DNA of 64,000 nucleotides from Sinonovacula constricta (taxonomy: Eukaryota > Mollusca > Bivalvia > Cardiida > Solecurtidae), in NCBI GenBank assembly GCA_007844125.1, contig CM017561.1, positions 24,588,876 to 24,652,875 on the forward strand. Direction: 5' to 3'. Below the pieces are notes generated by a model that saw only the letters and a program-made list of their open reading frames with translations, had not been told where the DNA came from and made no database searches. A program made the translations under genes and the position numbers. Positions 11,471-23,288 of the stretch are shown here, piece by piece. Position 1 is the stretch's first letter. The number at the start of each line of letters is the position of its first letter.

Positions 11471-12044
11471 CCGCCGCATCGCACATGGAACCATCGACCC
11501 ACAATGTGAGATAAATGACAATGTAATATATAGACACAAAAGTCAAGAATCGTGCTTATAGATAGAAGGAAATGTGTGATTTAAAACACTGAAATACAAG
11601 CAGAAACTTTTAGATGTATATGTGATATTAAACGTCAAGGAAATGCCTTATATTCTAATCAATTGCTACGCCTGGCTTTAACAACATAACAAAGAAGGAA
11701 GAGTGAATGGTACTTCTGTCAGCAACAAACTTATTAAACTGCAACGTGTAATATATCATACTGACATATTATTACATATGCCTGCTTAATGATAGACTAT
11801 TAGCGCCCAATCAGTACTATGCGATTTGTGATGACAACAACAAGAAGATTGGACGAATATAGCATTAAATTTCTGTATATTTGTTAATAAAGATAATGTC
11901 ATTTATATTGTGGAAGACATTATATATTTGCCCACGCAATCAAATAAAGATATATAAATAACAAACAATTCTTATGCTGAACACACAACAAAATACAAAA
12001 GTAATAATTACTTTTTATTCACAATACAACACAAAGACACGCGC
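11471..12044. other. no recognised feature
   Basis: AT-rich sequence without supported elements. Confidence 0.5.
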
Positions 12045-12048
12045 ACAT

Positions 12049-12082
<34 letters not shown>

Positions 12083-12368
12083 GAACACCAACACACAACG
12101 ACATCCGTACACGCACAGGCGCACATCCACTCACACATACGAACAACAGCACACAAGGACATCCACTCACACATACGAACACATCCACACGCGCACATCC
12201 GCACACGCATACGAACACATCCACACGCGCACATCTGCACACACATACGAACAGCAACACGCGCGCACATCCACATACACATACAAGCATCAGCACATAC
12301 ACATCTGCACACACATTCGAACACCAACTTACTCTCGCATATCCGCACACACATACGAACACTAACAT
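12045..12368. repeat. (CA)n plus degenerate CA-rich minisatellite
   Basis: A pure (CA)n block at about 12051-12079 leads into about 290 bp of diverged units of the type CACACATACGAACA and CACATCCACACGCG. Thr/His-rich and Cys/Val-rich open frames on the two strands are repeat by-products. Confidence 0.9.
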
Positions 12369-12583
12369 GCTTGTAAATCTGTAAGCAATTTACCATGACC
12401 GAATGAAACATTGGATTTAAAATATCAAAATTGGATTTAACAAGGAACACTTAATACATTTTCAAATATTTTTAAAATAAAAAACGAATTGTTTAACGGA
12501 ACTTTTCACAGCCATATTTCATCGCCACTAGGGATTATGTCCCTTATAATTCCAAGACTTCAAAACACGTAAAAAGAAAATAA

Positions 12584-12755
12584 GTACAGTTCCACGACTA
12601 GTTGGCCCGTTGTTATAGAAATGTGAATGGGTGTGATATCATAACAGCTGTTCCCGACATATAAACAGTGAAGACATCACTATATCAGCTTCAAGCGGAC
12701 ACCATCATCATAACTGCAGTACTGTTTGTGGGACAATAAACCCTGCAAAACAAAC
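12584..12755 (+). mobile_element. SINE S1, old 5'-truncated copy
   Basis: Matches the body of S1 from GTTCCACGACTAGTTGGCCC to GTGGGACAATAAACCC, with many substitutions and no tRNA head. No target-site duplication is evident. It is the most diverged S1 copy in the window. Confidence 0.75.
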
Positions 12756-13880
12756 TTACTCAAAAAATGAAGATATCTTCCGGCAGCTCCCGCTGTAATC
12801 CGTCTGATCAGGATCTGCATTTTTTGCTGCTGAGTAGCCAGTAATCCGGGCACTTTCGCATTTCGATGTAAGGAGGTAAAAAATGAATATTATGGGCTAC
12901 AAACAAAATGCATTGAGGGTTAAGTATCTCGAATTACAGCTATATGCTACAAGGAGTCAATACTGGCATGATGTATGCGTTTTTCATTAATAACGACCTT
13001 TGAAAACAAATAGGAGAATAACCTGTGTGCATTTTTTAACAGTTGATAAAATTAATTTAATAATCCCATGTATGTGTGAGCGAGGATCATTGATCATGTT
13101 CAATTAAAAATGTAAAACCTATGATAGATTCACAATTTATGACAATGCGTTCTATTTCGTAATAGTGTCCGACTGCCAACTGATCCAGTTTATAGATGTA
13201 TGTTCCCCCTGAACATACGCAGGTCTTTTATAACAAGCTCAGTGTATACGTAACACTCAAACAAAACTTGAAGCGGATTTATCAGCTTTCCTTGTCCACA
13301 TTATGACCTACTGGAGATCAATTAGAACCCAGTCGTTTTGGTTCGAATACCTGTAATGGCCGTAGTGCCTGGAGGTCTCATTGATTCACCGGGAAACCGT
13401 AAATCAGCGTACAGAAACGAATAATTAGACATGTTACAGGTGGCGTTAATTGGGAAATGTCTGAAAGAATATATATTATTTTTCTATTTCATTTTCTTTC
13501 TATTATTCAGCAATAAGACATACAATTGAGGACATAGCAATATGCACAATACATGTGTAATATATATATATCCAGACGTTTATTTTATGTCTTTAAATGT
13601 ACCAAACTGAATGTATGTATTCAATTTCAAATTGGTATTGGTTAAAGTGCAGCTTAAATATTTCAACACACGTGCATGCATTTCTATTGACTATGTATAA
13701 ATATATGTAACGATGTATGTGTTCAGGATAGGCCAGTGGCCAAATGTATTATAAAGAACACAGGTCTAAATAATTCACCTCCTCTTGTTGTAACTGCAAA
13801 CAGGACAAGTCGGCTGTCACTCAATACTGGTATTTGCTTGTATTTTAATTTCGCGGCTAGTCCAAGCGGGCTACGTTAAC
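12756..13880. other. no gene recognised; one half-hairpin of family H
   Basis: Around 12780-12832 GTCTGATCAGGATCTGCATT and neighbouring bases match one arm of the family H palindrome. The rest is AT-rich sequence with nothing supported. Confidence 0.45.
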
Positions 13881-13884
13881 TGTT

Positions 13885-14170
13885 GGTAGTTTACATCCGG
13901 GCACCTGGGCGTCCAGTAACGCGCGCAGTAGCACGTGCACGCGTGCTCTGACAGTTCCGCCAGAAAGAGGCCGAGTTTTGACATTCTGCGAGACAACGTG
14001 CGGACAGGCTGACATCCCGGGAAATGTCGCTACAGCGAGAGTGTGAGCTACTGACGAATGTCTGGTAGGCGTGCCCTAAAGGAGACATGCGATTTCTGTC
14101 TTATTACCACTATAGACTATTTTCTACTAATACTCTTACGAGTTCTCGAGGTAAACAATAAGACAGAAAT
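13885..14170. promoter_or_regulatory. CpG-rich block ending in a 14-bp inverted repeat
   Basis: About 200 bp rich in CpG (for example AACGCGCGCAGTAGCACGTG and CACGCGTGC), ending at a perfect inverted repeat ATTTCTGTCTTATT (14092-14105) / AATAAGACAGAAAT (14157-14170) with a 51-base loop. No splice-compatible coding exon was recognised. It could be an unmethylated regulatory island or the end of an unknown element. Confidence 0.3.
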
Positions 14171-14628
14171 GATCATTATTTGTTTTTCATTTGTGAGAAC
14201 CTGCCTGTAGATGTAAACATGTAATAATTAGTTTTGTCAAGTTATATGCAAATAGATGGAAATGACGATTTGAAAAAAAAACAACTTACGTATTTGAAGA
14301 AAGGATATGCACGTGTATATATGCATTCTACTTAGTAAAATGCAATGAGTATTATTTCAAAAACAAAAATCTAACTGCATATCTACCAATAACATACTAC
14401 GCATACCATTGGTAAATATTTGTTTGTTTCACAATGGCTCGCGTAACTCACTATGCGTGGTATTCATTGCAACGATGTTTACAAAAATTAAAGTCTTTTT
14501 TTCCCTCAAACGACCTCATTTTGTGTTTTCTTCGCATGGATATTACTTATTTTCCCAGTATATGGCTTTTGAAAAGGAAGCGGGATGGGAGTGGGGCGGA
14601 GGTGTCTCATGAAGTTTTTCAATACAAT
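14171..14628. other. no recognised feature
   Basis: AT-rich, nothing supported. Confidence 0.5.
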
Positions 14629-14629
14629 G

Positions 14630-14653
14630 CCCCCCCCCCCCCCCCCCCCCCCC
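14630..14653. repeat. poly-C homopolymer (about 23 bases)
   Basis: An uninterrupted C run followed by GTATGTGTGTGCG. Runs of this length are prone to assembly length error. Confidence 0.95.
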
Positions 14654-14659
14654 GTATGT

Positions 14660-16490
14660 GTGTGCGTTAATATAAAACGTTTTAAAAACTGGGCAGGGGA
14701 AGTTTTTATAATTTTTGCCATGATTTCGAAGAGCTTAAAGTGGGGAAGTGGAAAAAGGGTGTGGTCAGTCACATGAAATCATAAAACAGGTGTGTGCAGA
14801 AAGGTGTACTGTAATCAGTTCAGAACAAATTCGGTTCTGGGAAAGCTTCAGACTTATAAGCAACAGGAACGTGCCCGATTATGATTTTTCTTACAATACT
14901 TGTCTTTATGGGAATAAAATAGAAAGCAAGACATCTCGCAGGAATTGAAATACACCCAGAAGTTCTAACGATCATTAGCCTTGAAAACGAAATTGACCTT
15001 AAATATGATAGTGACCTTAAAAGCTGCACCTGTAAATGCGCGACACACATTCACGAGTCAGTCTGTAGATTTGAGAGTAAGTTTTACAAGTTTGAATTAT
15101 TGTCAAAGTTATGGAAGTATCGACTAAAACCTTATATGGAAGGAAAGTACGTACAGACAGATGCACGGACCTACGGACAATAAGAGACATTAGTCGATAG
15201 TCTCCCTTGAATACCCCCTATTGCACGTAGATCCTTCTTTTTGGATTACTTGATATTTATATTCGTACTCTTTACAGTGTATATTGACTTTTGGGCTTGA
15301 ATTGTGGTACCTAGACCAATCATCATTAACTTAAATGTAAATGTTCTTGTTTAGATACCAAATTCTATAAATATTTAATTGGAGTTAGAGTTCTTGTTCA
15401 TGCAAAAGTATGAAATGTCTCTGTTTATAATGGCACTATCTCCAAAAGAATAGGCGACAAAGTCCAAGGTTTTCACATAAAAAGACCTACTCAGTATGTG
15501 GACTACCTCGGATTTTATCAAACAAGGGAGACAATTTTCATTTAACTAGTTTTTTCCCATTCGACTGTTATGTGCCAACCTTCTAAAACAGAAACCATCT
15601 AATCAATCGGACGAGATGTAACCGTGTGTAATGCACATTCACAGAATGTACCATCTGTCGCTGCTGTCTCCGACACAAGTTTGTGTCTCTTGACCTCGAG
15701 GTCAGGTCACGTGATGTCACGTGATGTCTGCTTCGCCATCTTTATGAATGAATTTGAGATATATATCAATTAGGCAACATGTGTTGGGACTTTAACTGGC
15801 ACGGCTGCTATACACTTGCATAGTGCATTGTCCGAAAAACTATCACTGAGTGTGATATGCATTCACATTGTGATTAAAAACACGCTAGTATCGAATTCGT
15901 AAGAAGAAAATGGATACATACGGTATGATAGGTATCTATTATAAGGAACAGTGTAAACGTGATTGTAGAAGAACAAAAGAAAATTAAAGCAGAATATGGG
16001 GGAAATACTATTTCCTCAGACATGGTATCAGCACAAACTCGTGATTTGCATTATGTTTGGTATAAAAAGAGGACATAAAAAGTAATCAAAAACTAATTAA
16101 AGTCTACATTTATTGTCTTTTATATACGTTATTTACCATTTCTTATATGAATGCGAAATGAATAATTACAAAAATATGTATTACAACAATCACAACTTGT
16201 TTTTGGATTTGAAACTATGACCTGAAATACACCCAACTGATTTGTAGTTAAAAGACCCCAAAAGCGGCCGTAGAAACGAACTTTGTCTGCAGCAGATTCA
16301 GTGAGGTGCTTGGTATTGATGCAAGTGTTCATTGCCCAAATATGGGCACAACTATATCAAGATGGAGTCAGTTTTTTTTCTGAGCTGTTACACATACAGA
16401 GACACGTATATACTAATAGATTTTATTTATTATTGTTTATATGTTAAGCTGCAAAAAATGGTAGTTTTCTTTCTCTGACACTTTCCTATC
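14660..16490. other. no gene recognised; one motif cluster
   Basis: The stretch is AT-rich without a supported gene. It contains a compact cluster at 15691-15728 (TGACCTCGAGGTCA, then two TCACGTGATG units), described in the findings. Confidence 0.5.
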
Positions 16491-16494
16491 TTAA

Positions 16495-17167
16495 CGGTGA
16501 CATCCGACAGTTTGCCTATATCAAATGCAGGTGAAAATATCTTTCCACTGTTTGTGATAATTTAGGCATTACTTCCGCATAAACTCCTACTTTAGTCTCA
16601 TTAAAGATTATTTTAACACCATCGATATATTAGACAGTACAGATTGCAAAACAACAACAACAACAACAACAACACACTCTAAATGTTCATTCTTTCCATC
16701 TCTACATGATGATCACTGCTGATTTTGACGTCAGAGCGGACAACCCGGATGACCATATAGCATGATCTCAACTCAACTCAACTCAACTCAACTAAACTCA
16801 ACTTTATTGAACTCGTTACCGCTTTAAGCGATCAATGAGCAATTTAGCATAAAATACATGTACAAAAACACGGGAAATCAATGAAAAAGACTATAACATC
16901 TGTGACGTCACGTGTAAACAATGCGTCTCATGATCATAGTTAAATTTAACTTGTTTTGTGCAATATGTAAAATTTTAAATAGCTATCTCTGCAGCATGAC
17001 TCAGATAGGGAATACCTGTTTGCAGTGACGAGTGGGGTTGTATGCTTCACTGTTCGCACATATCCAGGGCACCAAGGAAGAGCATTTTGTAGGACCTTTG
17101 CAAGTAACCATGACTTATTTAGTTATGTGAGGAAACAATATTTAGTCCAGACTATCGGATACCACCT
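16495..17167. mobile_element. MITE family A, copy 2, with internal insertion
   Basis: Flanked by TTAA on both sides (16491-16494 and 17168-17171). The termini CGGTGACATCCGACAGTTTG and GACTATCGGATACCACCT are inverted relatives. The inside matches copy 1 (GACGTCAGAGCGGACAACCC, GCAGTGACGAGTGGGGTTGT). It is lengthened by an (AAC)n tract near 16653 and by about 170 bp starting with (AACTC)n at 16768 and running to about 16940. That segment is absent from other copies and is probably a separate insertion. Confidence 0.75.
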
Positions 17168-17204
17168 TTAATATATTCTGGAGGAAATGCTGATATTCTG
17201 AAAG

Positions 17205-17650
17205 ATGGTACCCGACATTTCGCCTATGCCAAATACACCATTTTATATACACAGAAAATTAGCTATTGTCTTTGTAAAGCTGACCATACGTTCCGTCTTA
17301 AGACAAGTTTTATCAGGATTATCCGACATTTCGCCTATACCAAATACACCATTTTATACACACAGAAAAATAGCCATTGTCTTTGTAAAGCTGACCATAC
17401 GTTCCGTCTTAAGACAAGTTTTATCAGGATTACCCGACATTTCGCCTATACCAAATACACCATTTTATATACACAGAAAACCAGCCATTGTCTTTGTAAA
17501 GCTGACCATACGTTCCGTCTTAAGACAAGTTTTATCAGCATTATCAGACATTTCGCCTATACCAAATACACCATTTTATATACACAGAAAACTAGCCATT
17601 GTCTATGTAAAGCTGACCATACGTTCCGTCTTAAGACAAGTTTTATCAGG
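17205..17650 (+). repeat. 111-bp tandem repeat, four copies
   Basis: CCGACATTTCGCCTATACC recurs at 17212 and 17323 and twice more at the same spacing. Units differ at only a few bases. Because 111 is a multiple of three, an uninterrupted 155-codon frame arises with a 37-residue period (DISPIPNTPFY... RQVLSGL). The units begin with the terminal-proximal sequence of MITE family A (GACA, TTTGCCTATA-like), so the array is an amplified 5' end of that element and not an independent gene. Confidence 0.85.
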
Positions 17651-18105
17651 ATTTCAATGGAAAAAAATATGATAACGAACATATGACAGCTTTTATCATT
17701 TTCTTGGATATTTTTCTCGAACTAAAAATACATTTCAAATCCTGCTGAAAACAGTTTTTAATGACAGAATTTTGAGAACAAACTGTCATTATAATTTATC
17801 ACATTTTCGTATTTTACTGTATTTTTGTTTTACTGTCAGAAAAACAAGGACAATGTTGTTTCTTTATCTTTTTTCTATGGTCAAGCGGTACCACACTGCC
17901 GGTGGATGGTTCTATAAATAGCTATCAATGCTGCGTATGCAGAGATAGGATTTAAGCCTACGGAAAACATGTTTATGATGGTATTGGAGTCAACATCTGC
18001 ACAAATGTAGGACAACTGCCAGCTTCTAGCAAGTTATTTTAACTTTTACAATAACCACATTTTGTTTGCTTTTTCTTCGATATTGTATTGTGATCTAAGT
18101 GTTTG

Positions 18106-18417
18106 TTTGTTTGTTTATTGGGTTTATCGTACCACCAACAGTATTTCAGTTATCTGGAGACGGTGTCCACTTAAAGTAGATATAGTGCTGCCTTCACTGT
18201 GTATTGCATGCCGTGAACACCTGGCATGATACCACACCCAGTCACATTATCCTGACACCGGGCCAACCAGTCGTAGAACTACCCTTTTATTTGCTTGAGC
18301 GTTAGCAAGGGAGCTATACCACTACCATTTTTAACGACTTTGGTTTGTCGCGGCCCGGGATCGAACCCGGGGCCTCCCGTACCTGGAGCCGACGCTCTAC
18401 CGATTGCGCTACCAGGT
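18106..18417 (-). mobile_element. SINE S1, full length
   Basis: A complete minus-strand copy with B box (GGGTTCGATCCC) and A box intact and a T-rich tail complement (GTTTGTTTGTTTATTGGGTTT). It is flanked by a perfect 12-bp target-site duplication TCTAAGTGTTTG at 18094-18105 and 18418-18429. It lies inside MITE copy 3, so it inserted later. Confidence 0.92.
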
Positions 18418-18442
18418 TCTAAGTGTTTGATACCACCTTTAA

Positions 18443-19546
18443 GTACACATGTACTTTAGAATATGTAGCATGTAGCTTTGCCCATGTGCCTATATTTATT
18501 ACTTTGGGATAAAACAATAACATACACATAAGGCCGAATACCGGTTCTAAGTTGCTGACGAAACAGAGTCATTTTTTTGCTGAGTTATTGACGAATTGGG
18601 GAGCTGAAAATTTGCGGAAATAATAATTGTCTCTTGGCATAAACAAAGTTTCATACGAGAAAATCATAATATATTTTAAAGCAGCAGATTTTGTAACTTG
18701 CACATTGTTTGTATTATAGGCAGTTTGGTTGGGATAGCGTGACAGACACACATAAACACGCCTGTGTGGGTCGAGGGAGAGCGCGTTTGACGGCTCCCTA
18801 CTTTGTGGCCAAAATGTTCGGCTTTAAAGAAAACAATAGACATTAAATGCGGGGCATTGTCGTCGCGACTTTTTTTCTTGCATTCTTTATTAAAGAGGAA
18901 TGTTTTACAGACGACCGAACACACCAATCTGGTTGAGCGGCGAGCAAGAAACACGCGATTTCTTTGTCAAGAGCAATTTTCCAAATGAAACAAATATTTT
19001 GCAACAAGTTTTTCATCTTTTCAATGGATCGTTCGATGTAAACAGATTCGTTCATGCACAAAATTGAAAGGCGTGAGATTTAGCAGAATAGATTGTTGGT
19101 TTGCTGTTAACCATTTAACAAGAATGCAGTTTTTATCAGGGGTCCATATTTCCATTGTTTTGTGGCGGTCGACGCGGTTTCAAAGGTTTAATCTACAGGC
19201 AAAAGTAAAATGACGGTCTCACACCGTGTGAAACTGAGCGAACAGACGCATGGACAGATACACTTCTATCGTTCTCTTCACTATTACCATGGTAATCAAC
19301 ATCGTCAGCGAACGAACCAGATGCAGCTTTAAACTGGTTTTCAATATATCCATTTAACCTTTTAAAATTTATTTTTCTCTCTTTATTCTTGTCTATTTTA
19401 TTTCCTCTGAAAAAGTTTTTTTTGCTACAATTTTTGCCATCTGATGCTACCCTTGTATATTTTTTCACCTATATGTTTACGAGAAACAATGTAATTCAGA
19501 ACATGTATTTTATATAGAAGACTGATCAAAATAGTAGAGATTGACC
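18443..19546. other. no recognised feature
   Basis: No supported gene or repeat. Confidence 0.5.
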
Positions 19547-19560
19547 CTAATCGGAACTCC

Positions 19561-19889
19561 ACCGGACCTGGTAGCGCAATCGGTAGAGCGTCGGCTCCAG
19601 GTACGGAAGGCCCCGGGTTCGATCCCGGGCCGCGACATACCAAAGTCGTTAAAAATGGGAGTGGTATAGCTCCCTTGCTAACGCTCAAGCAAATATAAGG
19701 GTAGTTCCACGACTGGTTGGCCCGGTGTCCGGATAATGTGACTGGGTGTGGTATTATGCCAGGTGTTCACGGCATGCTATTCACAGTGAAGGCAGCACTA
19801 TATCTGCTTCAAGTGGACACCGTCTCCAGATAAGTGAAATACTGTTGGTGGGACGATAAACCCAATAAATAAATAAATAAAGAAATAAA
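19561..19889 (+). mobile_element. SINE S1, full length
   Basis: A complete copy with A and B boxes and a tail of AAAT units. The flanks CTAATCGGAACTCC (19547-19560) and CTAATTGGAACTTC (19890-19903) are a target-site duplication with two differences. Confidence 0.9.
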
Positions 19890-19903
19890 CTAATTGGAAC
19901 TTC

Positions 19904-20595
19904 TCGACTAATTCCGTGCACGGGACAATCATCCCTCGCATGTATCTAGTGCAATGATACTTACTGAATCATGGTCGTAGTGTTCGCCGGAAGGAGAATA
20001 CGCCATAAAAGTTCTTCAAAAAAGAGATGTAGTATATATGATTATTTCTTCTTATAGTCTTTCACTTTTGTGGCATTTTAACTGGTTCCATCTCGTTCGA
20101 TATACAACTGTTACTGCATTTTCAGTAGGGATAACCCAGCATTTATCTATGTTGTTCTGATGATGTCACAGGCAGCCACATGTTTATTTTCGCGGTGCTT
20201 TCCCGTCATTCATCCCGATAGATAATGTGTGAATTATCCAAGGCATTCCGATTGGGATTGACCCCCTAAAAGGGCCCAACTTTGACCCAGGTGCTGGTAA
20301 CAACCTGCCAAAATCACAACTAGGCTAGTTATTTTAGTCATTTTTTAAACAAACCTCAAACAAATTCCTTCACAACTGATAAAATAACGTCCTCAGATGA
20401 AATGTTGTCCGAACTTGAAAAAAAAATCACCACAATAGGCACACCCTGAATAATTTTATTAAATTTTTCAGTTACAAAAATAACAGCATTTTCCCTTTAC
20501 CATGTTCCATATAAACATGTTATGTTCAAATGAGCATGTAAACATGGTGCTGATGGCCACGAGTAACATAACATGATATATTCCCGTGTAAACAC
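19904..20595. other. no recognised feature
   Basis: AT-rich, nothing supported. Confidence 0.5.
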
Positions 20596-20662
20596 TCGGC
20601 GGTGCAGTCCGTAAAGCATTGAACTGACGTGCAAAAAGATCCCGGGTTCGATTCATCATTTA
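20596..20662 (+). mobile_element. tRNA-like SINE head (other family)
   Basis: GGTGCAGTCCGTAAAGCATT resembles an A box region and CCCGGGTTCGATTC a B box at suitable spacing. Acceptor-stem pairing for a real tRNA is absent, so a short SINE head or tRNA relic is more likely. Confidence 0.45.
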
Positions 20663-22100
20663 ATTGTTCCATTATATTTCTACTTTTTCTTCTTTTTCCC
20701 CCCTTGGCTATCATATCATCAGCTTGTAATTTTTATCGACAGATACGTTTTGTAGTGTTATCAACCACATGTCATTTGAAACTGCTTGGGAGAATGCAAA
20801 ACAGTGATGTACAGGGGAGTTAATATGGCTTTTACTTGATTAATATTATTAAATGTTAATCTTTTTAAATTAATAATTCATATCAATGTCAGAAAGCTTT
20901 TTTATAAATTTTGTCATCATAAGACAGGTTCGAGTATGTAAAAAGGAGATTTGTAATTTTCTTCAGTAAACGCACACACAATCACAAACACACACCAATA
21001 GATATGTGCACACAAACACACTAACGTACATATAATACCTTCTACATATTTTACAATACGAGCAAGAATAACTTAATGTTTTTAAATATTCGGTTTTTGC
21101 GTGGAGTTATTTTAAAACGCGCAATGACCATCGCTATAGCATTTGTTAGGTTTTTTGCGTGTAGTCGACATTAATATTTGCTAAAACCCGATATTCTAAA
21201 CAATGTTTTCAAGAAATCGTTAAAAAGGGGCTGCTACAAAACGTCTATAATTGATACCTCACGGTGTAGCTGATACCAAAATAAAACGTCCATCAATAGC
21301 TTGCCTTCTGATACAATGGCCGTTCAATTTTACGCACGTCTTGTTAAAACAGACCATTTACCAAATCAAACAATCGGGCGGAGAAAATATTCTACCATTA
21401 AAACATAATGCAACAAGAGAAATATAAGTGGGATTAAAAGCCTTGTCGTCTAGTTTTCTTTAATAAAACATCAGCTGCATTCTGTAATTATACGTTAACT
21501 TATTTGTTTGAATATTTGTTTTGTAAATTGACTATATATTGTATTTATACGTCAGAAATATAGCATCTATCCTGTTCTGTGATTAAACTTTATACAGAGG
21601 AAATATATACTTTTAAATGCAACGTCACGAGATTTTGTATATAAACGTTCAACATGCTCACCATAGCAACGCAGTTTTAGACATGTGCAATTAGTAACAA
21701 TGTTTAACACGCTTAAATATATCAGGTTATAATACGCAACATTGTATACATAAGAAGAAATTAATTTCAACATTGTGGTGATGGTTTTAGAAACTTAGCA
21801 ATATATTTACATTACAACATAAATTACACATAAATTCATAAAAATAGGTGTAACAGAATCCTATACGTAAATGTCATTACTAATCTTAAATCGCATCATA
21901 TCACATATCTTATGCAATATCTTATAATGTTATTTATAGCATGTCTCAATTCAACAAAAACATATAATAGCCCATCAGTTTACTTTACAGTGTCTTGATA
22001 ATATTATGAATAACCATTTTCAAATATACGAGTATAAACAGATTATATTATATATTGTTGAATACTCGTGTTGCATCATTTACGTCATTCCAATGTTTGC
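20663..22100. other. no recognised feature
   Basis: AT-rich; open frames are short and without recognisable domains. Confidence 0.5.
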
Positions 22101-22119
22101 GAAACTAATGTACGACCCT

Positions 22120-22180
22120 CCGACGCCCCCGCCCCCGCCGCCCCCCCCCCCCCCCCCAACCAGACACGCACACACACTTT
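22120..22180. repeat. C-rich/poly-C tract followed by CA-rich sequence
   Basis: CGCCCCCGCCCCCGCCG runs into about 17 C residues and then ACACGCACACACAC. The same order is seen near 11.4 and 61.0 kb. Confidence 0.9.
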
Positions 22181-22559
22181 AAATAGGCATATATATATAT
22201 ATCCGGCTTATATCACAAGGTGGGTGTGTTTTTATCATTGCTTTATAAATCTTTTTGCATATTTTGATTTAAAAATAACGCTATAAATACTGGCATCTGT
22301 AGAAAAGCCGGAACATAACTTTGACCATTGTCATGTCCGGTTCGAACTTTTGTCTGAGAGACTGATTTCTAGGTAGGCTGTAAAGACATACACAGGAAAG
22401 CATTGTACATTAATATGAAACTGAAAATGGTCGAAGACCGTTTAATTTAATTCGCTTAACATCAGAACAACGATGATAATATGGACCGCATAATAAACAA
22501 TAGTTACATTCGGAATAGCAGTTTATATTTCCAAGCAGTTTATTATTGCCTTTAGTAGG

Positions 22560-22870
22560 ACAATATTGCACAGTGAGAGACGTAACGGAATTTCATCTCC
22601 CTGTCAGTAAGTGACATCTTTATGCAGCTTTAGCCACCCGCAGCCCGCGTGCTGCACGGTCGATTCATCAGCTGTCCCGCAGTCCTAATAGGTACAACAC
22701 GAGCCAATTAGTAATGAGTGGCAGGATGACGTGATTTTGTTATTGCTTACGTCACATTACGAAATATTACGTCATGACCTCAGTGTTATGGTACAACTGC
22801 CCAATGACCTAATTTAACTGGTCACGATCGGGGTCATCAAGAGGTCAACATGGTCCGAAAGCACTAAGCC
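22560..22870. promoter_or_regulatory. candidate enhancer block
   Basis: A non-repetitive block of mixed composition with many recognisable binding-site cores in about 300 bp: CCAATTAGTAATGAG (homeodomain-like), TTACGTCACATTACG and ATTACGTCATGACCT (CRE-like with an adjoining TGACCT half-site), CAATGACCTAATT, and GGTCATCAAGAGGTCA (two AGGTCA-type half-sites). No coding potential was seen. The function is inference. Confidence 0.3.
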
Positions 22871-23198
22871 TGTTCACTGCGTGTTTACTCAGCTAAGATA
22901 AGTAGTGTAGATCCATGCCAGCCAGGTTCCGAGTTGAGCTATCAGATCAGGATATGCTCTGTTTACCGATGAGGTTTGTCATATTCGCATGTTGTGAACT
23001 GATAACTACTTATTTAATATTGGTTATAAACTCACCATAGTGGGTGTGTGGCTGTTCGTTACAGGGTCCTTCCTTTGGACGGCACTATAGTCGATTTTGG
23101 AGGAAAAACGCGTCTACGTTTGTTGTTTTTCACATTTGCAGTGTCGTATTAAATAAATACAAAGCCAATACTATACAGTATGTGCAAAACTGCTACAT

Positions 23199-23200
<2 letters not shown>

Positions 23201-23284
<84 letters not shown>

Positions 23285-23288
23285 TATA
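23201..23288. repeat. (TA)n microsatellite
   Basis: A nearly pure TA tract of about 85 bp with a short TATGTATGTATA interruption. The Tyr/Ile frame over it is not a gene. Confidence 0.95.

Larger units (their letters stand above)
17202..18438. mobile_element. MITE family A, copy 3, expanded and interrupted
   Basis: Starts 30 bp after copy 2 with AAGATGGTACCCGACATTTC and ends with GATACCACCT before TTAA (18439-18442). The 5' part is a four-fold 111-bp tandem repeat. The middle (about 17880-18040) is a diverged internal part (TAGCTATCAATGCTGCGTAT, GGAAAACATGTTTATGATGG). The 3' part is split by an S1 SINE at 18106-18417. Confidence 0.6.

Noticed and set aside
12015..12450. Cys/Val-rich and Thr/His-rich open frames
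   Set aside because: Reading of a degenerate CA-rich repeat on both strands.
17205..17672. 155-codon frame with a 37-residue period
   Set aside because: It is the translation of a 111-bp tandem repeat amplified from a MITE end.
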